Assembly: GCA_035538795.1 (NCBI GenBank)
Contig: DATLJS010000033.1
Coordinates: forward strand, 23,957-87,956
Reading direction: 5' to 3'
Source: JAJZGK01 sp035538795
GTDB lineage: Bacteria; Pseudomonadota; Alphaproteobacteria; Rhodospirillales; Magnetospirillaceae
Length of the DNA: 64,000 nucleotides
The position numbers and the translations under genes were made by a program. Below, piece by piece: positions 35,006-43,403 of the stretch; position 1 is the first letter of the stretch, and every line of letters begins with the position of its first letter. Below the pieces are notes generated by a model. The model was not told where the DNA came from. It saw nothing but the letters and a program-made list of their open reading frames with translations, and ran no database searches.

Positions 35006-35905
35006 TCAAGCCCCAAGATCGCGGGGCAGGTTCCAGATATTGAAAGGGACCGGAGCGGCGAAATAGGAGCCGAACAGTTTGCGCCATTCGTCGCGGGCAA
35101 GATGGTGGTCGCCGCTGGCGGCATGGCGTCCGGCCAGTACGCACCGCCAATAGGCGGCTTCGGCGGCGGAGTGCCATGTGTCATCAATGTTCAAGACGGC
35201 TTCGCTGCCCGGCAGCTCGATTTTTTTTGGGGCGTGCTTTCGGGCCCAGGCGAGAAAGTCCGAAAGGCAGCTGGGCCAGTCGGCGAACGCCGTTTGGCCC
35301 AAAAAGTCGTGAACCAGCAATTCCAGGGTGAAAGAAGACAGGGGAACGGCGTTGGCCGTTCTCCAGGCTTTCAGCAACGCCAGCAGCCGTGTGGACGCTC
35401 CGCCGCTGACGGCGTCGGACAGCCGCAGCGCCGCCATTTCCGCCACGGGATTGATAGTGTTCCAACGGTCTTCCAGAGGAAAGGCGAAGCCCTTGCGTCC
35501 TTCCGCCGAAGGATAGACGCGTACCGCCAGCCCATCGGCGGCGACCATGACGGATGTCGCGTCCGGCGCGACCAGGGCTTGAGGGAAGCCCTGCCTCAGG
35601 GCAAGGTCGATGCTTTCGACCAGGCGGGGCAGTTCTGCGTGAATGGGAAGCGGTGGGGGCAGCAGATACAACAGGTCCACCGACGGCAAAGGCCGGATGG
35701 CCGTGCGTTTGCCGATGCTGCCGGCCACCAGGAAATCGCTGCGGCCCAAGCCGCTTTGGTTCGGACGGAAAGTGTCGCGCAGGGCATGAACCACCAGGCC
35801 GGCGGCGTGACGGGCGGCGGAGATTTCTTCCGGCGACGGCAAAAGCCCGTCGATGAAACGGTCGAACGTGTCGTCGTCTATGGCCGGAGCGGGAGAGGGG
35901 CTCAT
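35006..35905 (-). CDS. SMODS/CD-NTase-like nucleotidyltransferase, apparently degenerate active site
   Basis: 299 residues. The pol-beta nucleotidyltransferase P-loop GSIGKRTAIRPL begins at residue 62, followed by SVDLLYLLP (75-83). In active CD-NTases of this pattern the equivalent reads D-[LV]-D; here the first acid is Ser75 and only Asp77 remains. The third acidic position, before a typical EDGS..YP.....W..T.P segment, is replaced within LAVRVYPSAEGRKGF. The downstream helices RLLALLKAWRTANAVPLSSF and TLELLVHDFLG match the SMODS helical core. No CBASS effector (phospholipase, nuclease, TM protein), HORMA or E1/E2 gene is nearby. It is likely co-transcribed with the GNAT-like gene. Confidence 0.65.
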   Translation of the reverse strand: MSPSPAPAIDDDTFDRFIDGLLPSPEEISAARHAAGLVVHALRDTFRPNQSGLGRSDFLVAGSIGKRTAIRPLPSVDLLYLLPPPLPIHAELPRLVESIDLALRQGFPQALVAPDATSVMVAADGLAVRVYPSAEGRKGFAFPLEDRWNTINPVAEMAALRLSDAVSGGASTRLLALLKAWRTANAVPLSSFTLELLVHDFLGQTAFADWPSCLSDFLAWARKHAPKKIELPGSEAVLNIDDTWHSAAEAAYWRCVLAGRHAASGDHHLARDEWRKLFGSYFAAPVPFNIWNLPRDLGA

Positions 35906-36605
35906 TACGCCAGCCTAACCCCTGTTTCCCCTATGGGCAATTCCCGGTGCACGAAAAAAGACGGGAGCCGGTGGACCGGCTCCCGCTTAAGGTGACAGGC
36001 GTTGCCGCCGATGTCAGGAGATGAAGAAAGTCTTCGCGGCGCTGTCCGCGATGTCGGCGTCGCTCGAAAGAGGCACCGGACATCAGGGCCGCAGCCACAG
36101 AAAAGAGCATACAGATAATCCGTGAAACATCAAGATGTGGTGTTGAGAGTTTCTGTCTGGCGCATATTTTGTGAAAATTTTAATTTTTGGCAGACGACAC
36201 GGCTCTGTGCGAAGCCATGGTTCTTGGAATCCGGCCGCGTCCACCACGACGGATCTTTCCGGTATTCGGTTGCCGTTTTTGCCATGTGTATGGTGGTCCC
36301 TGATGCGCGATTGAGTCTCGCGCCGGACTGATGAATGCCTGCCGGTGCCGCAGGCAATAGAGGCGTGATGCGTGCCGCTGTTATGTTGCGGCGCGGGAAT
36401 TCCGTAAATAAAAAATGGGAATATTCAGGCTTATCATTCAGTTTTGTCTAATGGATGGAAATATATTTCTGTCGGCATATTTCTGAAATTGCATCTTGGA
36501 TTCTTTCCTGCCTATCCCCAGCTCGATGTGAAGTGCTTTTGTCGCCCAACTCATTGCGATCCATCTGGACTCCGAGACATTACGGAGAAGCTGAACGGGT
36601 GTTAC
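35906..36605. other. 700-bp region without a confident gene, upstream of coxB
   Basis: The left part has a leftward terminator (35953-35985). On the minus strand a short frame ends at 36014 with residues SDADIADSAAKTFFIS; a signal-peptide-like stretch MLFSVAAALMSGASF in another frame just upstream suggests a broken small gene. From about 36120 to 36480 the base composition drops visibly toward A+T compared with neighbours. The cox promoter is presumably near the right end; no clear -35/-10 or FNR site was found. Confidence 0.45.
35953..35985 (-). terminator. Rho-independent terminator without an assigned gene
   Basis: Perfect 10-bp stem CGGGAGCCGG / CCGGCTCCCG; on the minus strand it is followed by TCTTTTTT. 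It lies between the CD-NTase-like gene and the unassigned region, so it would end a leftward transcript coming from 36.0-36.4 kb. Confidence 0.8.
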
Positions 36606-37505
36606 ATGCGGACACTTTCTGGCAAGCCAAGCGCGTTTCTGAAGATTGGCGGAACGACCGCCGGATTTTGTCTGGCATGGCTCTGGCCGGCCCAGACTTT
36701 GGCGGATGGGATGCCGCTTCCATGGGGGCTGACGCTTCAAGCGCCGGGGACCGTGATCGGCGACCGCATCCAATCTTTCCACGATCTGCTGCTGGCCATC
36801 ATCTTCGCCGTGGTGTTGCTGGTTCTGGCGCTGCTCGTCTATGTGGTTATCCGTTACAACCGGACCCGAAACCCGGTTCCCAGCCGCCGCACCCATAATC
36901 TGAAGCTGGAAGTGATCTGGACACTGATTCCCTGCCTGATCGTTTTGGGAATTGCCTGGATTTCCTTTCCCCTGCTGTACGACATGGACCGCATGCCGCT
37001 GCCCGATCTGACCCTGAAGGTCACCGGGCATCAGTGGTACTGGTCCTATGAATATCCCGAGCGCGCTGGCGTCGCTTTCGACAGCATGGCCATCTGGGAC
37101 GCCTTCGGCCCCAGCGAGGAGCAAACATCCGCCGCCATCAAGGACGCTTCGGCCCACTGGCTGATCAAGAGCCAACCGATGCGCCTGTTGGAAGTGGACC
37201 ATCGCGTGGTGCTGCCGGTCGGCAAAGTGGTGCGGGTCCAGATCACCGGCGGCGACGTCTTGCATTCCTGGTACGTCTCATCGCTGAGCATCAACCGCAT
37301 GGCGGTGGTCGGGCGGCTGAACGAGATCTGGCTGAAGATCGAACGGCCCGGGGTCTATTACGGCGAATGCTCGATGATCTGCGGCAACGGCCACGGCTTC
37401 ATGCCGATCGTCATCGAAGGCGTGCCTGCCGACCAGTTCGAAAGCTGGGCGGCGGCGCAGAAGGCGGCGAACAACCAGGAAAACGCCCATCCGGCGGCGT
37501 CTTGA
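36606..37505 (+). CDS. coxB: Cytochrome c oxidase subunit II (variant CuA site)
   Basis: 299 residues: signal/TM1, TM2 (about 60-85 and 100-125), then the cupredoxin CuA domain. Aromatic electron-entry motif GHQWYWSYEYP. CuA ligands: His in DVLHSWYV and the loop GECSMICGNGHGFMPIV with Cys-X3-Cys, His and Met. The residue between the cysteines that is Glu in typical subunits II (C-S-E-X-C) is Met here. It receives electrons from cytochrome c. ATG at 36606 gives a normal N-terminus; GGAGAAG lies somewhat far upstream. First gene of the cox cluster. Confidence 0.96.
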   Translation: MRTLSGKPSAFLKIGGTTAGFCLAWLWPAQTLADGMPLPWGLTLQAPGTVIGDRIQSFHDLLLAIIFAVVLLVLALLVYVVIRYNRTRNPVPSRRTHNLKLEVIWTLIPCLIVLGIAWISFPLLYDMDRMPLPDLTLKVTGHQWYWSYEYPERAGVAFDSMAIWDAFGPSEEQTSAAIKDASAHWLIKSQPMRLLEVDHRVVLPVGKVVRVQITGGDVLHSWYVSSLSINRMAVVGRLNEIWLKIERPGVYYGECSMICGNGHGFMPIVIEGVPADQFESWAAAQKAANNQENAHPAAS

Positions 37506-37536
37506 TCTCTTCTTCTCTGCTCTGGGGTGACAGGCC

Positions 37537-39150
37537 ATGACGTCCATGCAGTACGAAGCCAAGGCGGACGAGTTTCAGGAGCACGGTCAGTCTCCCGGGC
37601 ACAAGCAGGGGTTTTTCGTCCGTTGGTTCTGCTCGACCAACCACAAGGACATCGGCACCCTTTATCTGATCTTCTCGGTGGTCGCCGGATTGACCGGCGG
37701 AGCCTTGTCGGTGCTGATGCGGCTTGAATTGCTGCATCCCGGCATGCAGTACGTCGTCAGCGGCCAGCAATGGAACGTCATCGTCACCGCCCACGGTCTG
37801 CTGATGGTGTTTTTCACCGTCATGCCGGCTTTGATCGGCGGTTTCGGGAATTGGTTCATTCCGCTGATGATCGGGGCGCCCGACATGGCGTTCCCGCGCC
37901 TCAACAACATCAGTTTCTGGCTGTTGGTGCCGTCCTTCGCTCTGTTGATGGGATCGGCTTTCGTCGGCGACGGCGCAGGCACCGGCTGGACCATCTATCC
38001 GCCCCTGAGCAGCCAGGGGCAACCCGGCGAATCCATGGACATGGCCATATTCGCCCTGCATCTGGCGGGCATCTCATCGATCCTGGGGGCGATCAATTTC
38101 ATCACCACCATCTTCAACATGCGCGCGCCGGGCATGACGCTGCACAAGATGCCGCTGTTCATTTGGGCCATGCTGGTGACGGCCTTCATGCTGCTGCTGT
38201 CCATTCCGGTGCTGGGCGGCGCCATCACCATGTTGCTGACCGACCGTAATTTCGGCACCAGCTTCTTCGATCCGGCGGGCGGCGGCGATCCGCTGCTGTT
38301 CCAGCATCTGTTCTGGTTTTTCGGCCATCCGGAAGTCTACATCATGATCTTGCCGGCCTTCGGCATCGTCAGCCAGGTCATCTCGACCTTCAGCCGCAAG
38401 CCGATTTTCGGCTATATGGGCATGGTCTACGCCATGGTGTCGATCGGCGCGCTGGGCTTCATCGTCTGGGCGCACCACATGTTCACCGTCGGCCTCAGCG
38501 TCAATACGCGGGCCTATTTCGCGGCGGCGACGATGATCATCGCTGTACCGACCGGCATCAAGGTGTTCTCGTGGATCGCCACCATGTGGGGCGGCTCCAT
38601 CGACTTCAAGACGCCCATGCTGTTCGCCGTCGGCTTCATTTTTCTGTTCACCATCGGCGGCGTGACCGGCGTGGTGCTGGCCAATCCGTCGATCGATACC
38701 CCTTTGCACGACACTTACTACGTGGTGGCGCATTTTCATTACGTGCTGTCGCTGGGGGCTTTGTTCGGCATTTTCGCAGGCTTCTACTACTGGGTCGGCA
38801 AGATGTCCGGGCGAACCTATCCGGAATGGGCGGGAAAGCTGCATTTCTGGCTGACCTTCGTCGGCGTCAACCTGACCTTCTTCCCCATGCATTTCCTGGG
38901 ACTGCAAGGCATGCCGCGGCGCATTCCCGATTATCCCGACGCCTTCCAGGGTTGGAACATGGTGGCCTCTTACGGAGCGATGATTTCCTATGCCGGAGCG
39001 GTTCTGTTCGTGGTCATCGCCGTCTATACGCTGGTCTGGGGCCGTAAGGTTGGGGCCAATTACTGGGGCGAGGGCACGTCGACCCTGGAATGGAGCCAGA
39101 CATCGCCGCCGCCGCTGCACACCTACAAGACCCTGCCGCGTCTTCGCTGA
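37537..39150 (+). CDS. coxA: Cytochrome c oxidase subunit I (A1-type aa3 oxidase)
   Basis: 537 residues, twelve helices. Heme a/a3 and CuB ligands: His in NVIVTAHGLLMVFF, HPEVY with the cross-linked His-Tyr, HHMF, and HDTYYVVAHFHYVLS. Proton channels: D-channel Asp in IGAPDMAFPRLNN, Glu in FWFFGHPEVYI, K-channel Lys in TGIKVFSWIA. These mark an A1-type heme-copper oxidase that reduces O2 to water and pumps protons. It lies 31 bp after coxB. Confidence 0.98.
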   Translation: MTSMQYEAKADEFQEHGQSPGHKQGFFVRWFCSTNHKDIGTLYLIFSVVAGLTGGALSVLMRLELLHPGMQYVVSGQQWNVIVTAHGLLMVFFTVMPALIGGFGNWFIPLMIGAPDMAFPRLNNISFWLLVPSFALLMGSAFVGDGAGTGWTIYPPLSSQGQPGESMDMAIFALHLAGISSILGAINFITTIFNMRAPGMTLHKMPLFIWAMLVTAFMLLLSIPVLGGAITMLLTDRNFGTSFFDPAGGGDPLLFQHLFWFFGHPEVYIMILPAFGIVSQVISTFSRKPIFGYMGMVYAMVSIGALGFIVWAHHMFTVGLSVNTRAYFAAATMIIAVPTGIKVFSWIATMWGGSIDFKTPMLFAVGFIFLFTIGGVTGVVLANPSIDTPLHDTYYVVAHFHYVLSLGALFGIFAGFYYWVGKMSGRTYPEWAGKLHFWLTFVGVNLTFFPMHFLGLQGMPRRIPDYPDAFQGWNMVASYGAMISYAGAVLFVVIAVYTLVWGRKVGANYWGEGTSTLEWSQTSPPPLHTYKTLPRLR

Positions 39151-39197
39151 ACAGAACGGGGCGTGATCCGAATAAGGCTTCAAGAAAGGATCGGGCG

Positions 39198-40106
39198 ATG
39201 GAAAAAACCGTTTATGCATCCCTCGATGTTTCCGTATCGGCAGGTCGGCTGCGCGATTATGTGGAACTGCTGAAGCCCAGAGTGATGTCGCTGGTGGTGT
39301 TCAGCGGTTTGGTCGGATTGATGGTGGCGCCGGGCGGGATGCACCCCTTGCTGGGGGCGACGGCGATTCTGTGCATCGCCATCGCCGCCGGCGGCAGCGC
39401 CGCCGTCAATATGTGGTACGACCGCGATATCGACGCCGTGATGACGCGGACCCGCCGCCGCCCCCTGCCGCAAGGGCGAATCGAACCCCAGGCGGCCCTG
39501 GAGTTCGGTTCCGTGCTGATCTTCGCCGCGGTGGTGCTGATGGCGCTGGCGGTGAACTGGCTGGCGGCCGGGCTGCTGGCGGTGGCGGCGGCGTTCTATA
39601 TCTTCGTCTACACCATCTGGCTCAAGCGCCGGACTTCCTGGAACATCGTCATCGGCGGAGCCGCCGGGGCTTTTCCGCCGCTGATCGGCTGGGTGTCGGT
39701 GACGGGGCGGATCGATCTGCCGGCGGTGCTGCTGTTCCTGATCATTTTCTTTTGGACACCGCCCCATTTCTGGGCTTTGGCGCTGTACCGCAACGACGAT
39801 TACCGGCTGGCGGGAGTTCCCATGCTGCCGGTGACGGCGGGACCGCAGCGCACCAAGATCGAGATGCTGGTCTATACCCTGCTGCTGTTTCCCTTGAGCC
39901 TGAGCCCGGCTTTCGCCGGCATTGCCGGGCCGGTCTATCTGTGCGGAATGCTGATCTTGAGCAGCCTGTTCGTCGTTTGCGCCGTGCGGGTGCTGTTCGA
40001 CCGCACGTACCGCTCGGCCCGGCAGATGTTCGGCTATTCCATTCTCTATCTGACGCTGCTGTTCAGCCTTTTGCTGGTCGAAGCGGCGATGCGGGGCCTG
40101 TCATGA
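39198..40106 (+). CDS. ctaB: Protoheme IX farnesyltransferase (heme O synthase)
   Basis: 302 residues, UbiA superfamily with about eight helices. First Asp-rich motif NMWYDRDIDAVMTRTRRRPLP and the second region WTPPHFWALALYRNDDY, followed by GVPMLPVTAG, are diagnostic of CtaB/COX10. It farnesylates heme B to heme O in the inner membrane, the step before CtaA. ATG at 39198 (MEKTVYAS). Its stop overlaps the next small gene by ATGA. Confidence 0.97.
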   Translation: MEKTVYASLDVSVSAGRLRDYVELLKPRVMSLVVFSGLVGLMVAPGGMHPLLGATAILCIAIAAGGSAAVNMWYDRDIDAVMTRTRRRPLPQGRIEPQAALEFGSVLIFAAVVLMALAVNWLAAGLLAVAAAFYIFVYTIWLKRRTSWNIVIGGAAGAFPPLIGWVSVTGRIDLPAVLLFLIIFFWTPPHFWALALYRNDDYRLAGVPMLPVTAGPQRTKIEMLVYTLLLFPLSLSPAFAGIAGPVYLCGMLILSSLFVVCAVRVLFDRTYRSARQMFGYSILYLTLLFSLLLVEAAMRGLS

Positions 40107-40240
40107 CGGCGTCTCATCCAGACGAAGGGCGGTCACGGCAAAAGCGGCGCAATTGGGCCGTTTTTCTGATCCTGACGGTTTTCGTCCTTTTGACCTATGC
40201 CGTCACCATCGTGAAAATGCACCAGGGAGCGGCCGGATGA
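40103..40240 (+). CDS. Small single-pass membrane protein in the cox cluster (45 residues)
   Basis: A charged N-terminus (SHPDEGRSRQKRRNW) is followed by one transmembrane helix (AVFLILTVFVLLTYAVTIV) and a short tail. It overlaps ctaB upstream and ctaG downstream by ATGA at both ends, strong evidence that it is translated. Position and shape match the small CoxF-like proteins between ctaB and ctaG in other alphaproteobacteria. Role in oxidase assembly is inferred from position only. Confidence 0.8.
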   Translation: MTASHPDEGRSRQKRRNWAVFLILTVFVLLTYAVTIVKMHQGAAG

Positions 40241-40791
40241 AACGCCCATCGCGCATGGCTTTACTGCCGCTGCTGCTGACGGTCTGTGCCGTGGCGATGG
40301 TGGGGGCGGCTTACGCCAGCGTGCCGCTCTATCGGGCGTTCTGCCGGGTCACCGGCTTCGGCGGCACGACCCAGCGCGTCGATTTATCGGCGCAGGCCAT
40401 GCCACAGGCCCGGGATCGCTGGGTGACGGTCAGCTTCGACGGCAATGTCGAGCCCGGTTTGCCGTGGGACTTCGCCCCCGACCTCAAAAACATGCGGGTC
40501 CGGCTGGGAGACGTGGTGATAGTGGCCTTCCACGCCAGGAACCGCGGCGGCAAAACCCTGGTCGGCACATCGACCTTCAACGTCCAGCCGGACAAAGCCG
40601 GCAGCTATTTCGACAAGGTGCAGTGTTTCTGTTTCACCAGACAGACCTTGAAAGCGGGCGAGACGGTGGAGTTGCCGGTGCAATTCTTCGTCGATCCGGC
40701 TCTGGCCGATGACCGGCAGACCGACGACGTGCGGAACATCACCCTGTCCTACACCTTTTTTCAGGCCAAGGATCAAAGTGCGGCGCCTTAG
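40237..40791 (+). CDS. ctaG: CtaG/Cox11, copper chaperone for CuB
   Basis: 184 residues: one N-terminal membrane anchor (about 8-28), then the periplasmic Ig-like domain. Copper-binding motif QCFCFTRQTL (CXC, near residue 131), preceded by the family segment TFNVQPDKAGSYFDKV, and conserved VSFDGNVEPGLPWDF. It delivers copper to CuB of subunit I. Translation is coupled to the small upstream gene by an ATGA overlap; coxC follows after 15 bp. Confidence 0.97.
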   Translation: MKRPSRMALLPLLLTVCAVAMVGAAYASVPLYRAFCRVTGFGGTTQRVDLSAQAMPQARDRWVTVSFDGNVEPGLPWDFAPDLKNMRVRLGDVVIVAFHARNRGGKTLVGTSTFNVQPDKAGSYFDKVQCFCFTRQTLKAGETVELPVQFFVDPALADDRQTDDVRNITLSYTFFQAKDQSAAP

Positions 40792-40806
40792 AGCGGAGGA
40801 TGGATC

Positions 40807-41664
40807 ATGAGCAGCGACCATCACGACAGCCCTACCTTCGAGGACAGCGGCATTCCTCAGCCCTGGCATCTGGTGCGCCCATCTCCGTGGCCGTTTCTCG
40901 GGGCCATGGCGGCCGGTCTGATCACCGGGGCGACGGTGATGTACCTGCATCAGGATAAAATCACCCTTGGCGGCCTGTCGGTCGCGCCGGGATTGAACGG
41001 CGTGCTGGTCGGTTTGGCCGCCGTGCTGGCGGTGATGATCGGCTGGTGGCGCAGCGTCATCCATGAAGCCTTCATCGAAAAAGCCTACACCCCGCCGGTG
41101 AAGCTGGGGCTGCATTACGGCATGGCCCTGTTCATCAGTTCCGAGGTGATGTTCTTCGTCGCCTTCTTCTGGGCCTATTACAGCGCCGCCTTGTTTCCGC
41201 CGGCCGTTCTCGGCGGCGTCTGGCCGCCGGCCGACATTCCCACCGCCAATCCCTTTGAAATGCCGCTGCTGATGACCGTCATTCTGCTGTCTTCGGGCGT
41301 GGCGGTGACATGGGCGCACCATGCCGTGCTGCGCGACGACCGCAAAGGGGCGGTGACAGGGCTGCTGGTTACCGTGCTGCTGGGCGTCAGCTTCAGCGTT
41401 TGCCAGGCTTACGAATACGCCCACGCCGATTTCAGCTTGAGCAGCGGCATGTTCGGATCGACTTTTTACATGGCCACCGGCTTTCACGGCCTGCATGTGA
41501 TGATCGGCACGATCTTTCTGGCCGTCTGCCTATGGCGGGCGGCCGAGGGGCATTTTCGGCCCGACGGTCATTTCGGTCTGACGGCGGCGGCCTGGTATTG
41601 GCATTTCGTCGATGTGGTCTGGCTGTTCCTGTTCGTGTCCGTCTATTGGTACGGGTCCCACTGA
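40807..41664 (+). CDS. coxC: Cytochrome c oxidase subunit III
   Basis: 285 residues with seven helices. Typical blocks: PWHLVRPSPWPFLGAM at the start, GLHYGMALFISSEVMFFVAFFWAYY with the conserved Glu, GVFGSTFY-type SGMFGSTFYMATGFHGLHV and the closing WYWHFVDVVWLFLFVSVYWYG. Subunit III stabilises proton uptake by subunit I. Its stop codon shares bases with the surf1 start (TGATG). Confidence 0.98.
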   Translation: MSSDHHDSPTFEDSGIPQPWHLVRPSPWPFLGAMAAGLITGATVMYLHQDKITLGGLSVAPGLNGVLVGLAAVLAVMIGWWRSVIHEAFIEKAYTPPVKLGLHYGMALFISSEVMFFVAFFWAYYSAALFPPAVLGGVWPPADIPTANPFEMPLLMTVILLSSGVAVTWAHHAVLRDDRKGAVTGLLVTVLLGVSFSVCQAYEYAHADFSLSSGMFGSTFYMATGFHGLHVMIGTIFLAVCLWRAAEGHFRPDGHFGLTAAAWYWHFVDVVWLFLFVSVYWYGSH

Positions 41665-42392
41665 TGGCCGTCCGCCATTTTCTGGTCGCCGTTCTGCTGT
41701 CTGTTCTCATCGGCCTGGGGACGTGGCAGGTGCAGCGGCTGATCTGGAAAACCGAGTTGATCGCCACCATGGACCGGCGTATGCACCAGGCGCCCGTGGA
41801 TGTCGGAGACGTCTCGGGGGACGAAGATATGAATTACCGCTCGGCTGCGGCCGCCGGCCGATTCCTGGAGGGACGCGCCTTCTATCAATTGGCCATTGCG
41901 ACGGGAAGCGGAGAAGGGGGCTATCGCGTGCTTCGTCCCATGCAGCTGGAAGATGGACGCTTTCTGCTGGTGGATCGCGGTTGGGAGCCCTATGGCCTGC
42001 GCGGAAAAGAAGGCACGCCATCGGGGCGGCTGACCGTTCACGGCGTTCTGCGCATGCCGGAGCGTCATTGGAGCCAACCGGCCAACGATCCCGGGCGCGA
42101 CATCTGGTACGGTTCCGATTTGCCGCTGATGGCCAGGTTGTCCGGGCTTCCGGTTTTGCTGCCCTATGTGCTGGAGGCCGATGCCGCGCCCAATGTCGGG
42201 GGGTATCCCGTCGGTGGTCAGAGCCGTGTCAGCCTGCCTAACGACCATCTCGGCTATGCCCTGACATGGTACGGTTTGGCGCTGGCGCTGCTGATCGTTC
42301 ATGCCCTGTCGATGTCGCGGAAAGACGTTGCAGATTGTAAAGAAACAGCGTCAGAAGGCTTATCGCCCCGGCTTGATGAAGCAGGGCGATGA
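41664..42392 (+). CDS. SURF1-family oxidase assembly protein
   Basis: 242 residues. TM1 at the start (FLVAVLLSVLIGLGTWQVQRL), periplasmic domain with YRVLRPMQLEDGRFLLVDRGW, and TM2 near 200-222 (HLGYALTWYGLALALLIVHAL), the normal SURF1 plan. It helps insert heme a into subunit I. The last ~25 residues (from about DVADCKETASEG) go beyond the usual SURF1 end and are encoded opposite the end of convergent ctaA, with which it overlaps by 155 bp. Confidence 0.94.
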   Translation: MAVRHFLVAVLLSVLIGLGTWQVQRLIWKTELIATMDRRMHQAPVDVGDVSGDEDMNYRSAAAAGRFLEGRAFYQLAIATGSGEGGYRVLRPMQLEDGRFLLVDRGWEPYGLRGKEGTPSGRLTVHGVLRMPERHWSQPANDPGRDIWYGSDLPLMARLSGLPVLLPYVLEADAAPNVGGYPVGGQSRVSLPNDHLGYALTWYGLALALLIVHALSMSRKDVADCKETASEGLSPRLDEAGR

Positions 42393-43320
42393 CGATTTCG
42401 GTGTGGGACAGCAAGGTCGCCAAACCCAGGCCGACCTGAAGCGCGGCCATCCCCCCCAGCGCCGTCAGCGCGGATGTCGGCGCAATGCGGCGGCAGCGCC
42501 AGACCCAACTGAGCGCCATCGCCAAGGTCAGCGGCCCCAGCCAGCGGTGGACGAACTGGGCCAGAACCGGGTTTTCAAACAGGTTTCGCCACCAGGGGGC
42601 CAGTTCGGTCGCCAAGGCGGGAAGCATGTCGCCGTCCATCAGCGGCCAGGTATTGTAGATCTGTCCCGCTTGCAATCCGGCGACCAAGGCGCCCCAAGTT
42701 ATGGTCAGGGCCAGACAGGCCAAGGCGGTCCAGCCGTGACGGAGAAGGGATGGAGGAACGACGATCCGTTCACGCTTTTTGCCGGCCAGGGCCAGCCACA
42801 GCAGCAGCGCGTAAAGGGCTAGGGCGAAGGCCAGGTGCAGGGCGAGGCGGATCGGGCTGACGCTGGTGCGATCCTCCAGTCCGCTTTGCACCATGAACCA
42901 GCCGATGAAGCCCTGCAAGCCGCCCAGGAGAAAAATCAGCGAGAAGCGGATGCCGTCGCGGCGGCTGATCTGCCCGCGCAACCAAAAGACCAACAGGGGC
43001 AAGGCGAAGACGGCGCCGATCAGCCGCCCCCACAGGCGATGCAGCCATTCCCAGAAGAAAATCGTTTTGAAATCGGCCAGTTCCATGCCGGTGCGGTGCA
43101 GAAGTTGGTATTGAGGCGTGGCCTGATAAGCAGCGAAAACATGTCGCCAGGCTTCGTCGTTCAAGGGCGGAAGGGCACCCATGACCGGGTCCCAGCGGGT
43201 GATGGAAAGGCCGGATTCCGTCAGGCGGGTGATCGCTCCCAGCAGCGCCATGAAAAAGACCATGGCGCAGCAAGCGAGAAGCCAGATCGTTACGGGCCGG
43301 GGATCGGCTTTTTCCTGCAT
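42238..43320 (-). CDS. ctaA: Heme A synthase
   Basis: 360 residues, eight helices in two homologous halves. Heme-ligand histidines in LLHRTGMELADFKTIFFWEWLH, RLALHLAFAL, QFVHRWLGPLT and ALLHQAGAISLL; also the family start AITRLTESGLSITRWDP. It converts heme O to heme A. Start at 43320 (MQEKADPRP) is preferred because GAGGCGGATGGA precedes it; an ATG 14 codons upstream lacks a site. The tail after about residue 335 overlaps surf1 on the other strand. Confidence 0.95.
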   Translation of the reverse strand: MQEKADPRPVTIWLLACCAMVFFMALLGAITRLTESGLSITRWDPVMGALPPLNDEAWRHVFAAYQATPQYQLLHRTGMELADFKTIFFWEWLHRLWGRLIGAVFALPLLVFWLRGQISRRDGIRFSLIFLLGGLQGFIGWFMVQSGLEDRTSVSPIRLALHLAFALALYALLLWLALAGKKRERIVVPPSLLRHGWTALACLALTITWGALVAGLQAGQIYNTWPLMDGDMLPALATELAPWWRNLFENPVLAQFVHRWLGPLTLAMALSWVWRCRRIAPTSALTALGGMAALQVGLGLATLLSHTEIVIALLHQAGAISLLTLFLYNLQRLSATSTGHERSAAPAPNRTMSGHSRDGR

Positions 43321-43403
43321 TCCATCCGCCTCTGTCGACCACCTCTGGCCGCCCTTTTCCATATTGGCGGGCGGTGCGGTTTTGCCAGGGGGGGGGGACA
43401 GTC

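Noticed and set aside
35006..35905. A CBASS anti-phage system
   Set aside because: The nucleotidyltransferase-like protein lacks catalytic acids and no effector or ancillary CBASS gene is within the window.
36444..36605. N-terminal extension of coxB by 54 codons
   Set aside because: The extra stretch is Cys/Phe-rich and unlike subunit II leaders. The ATG at 36606 gives the normal signal and first helix.
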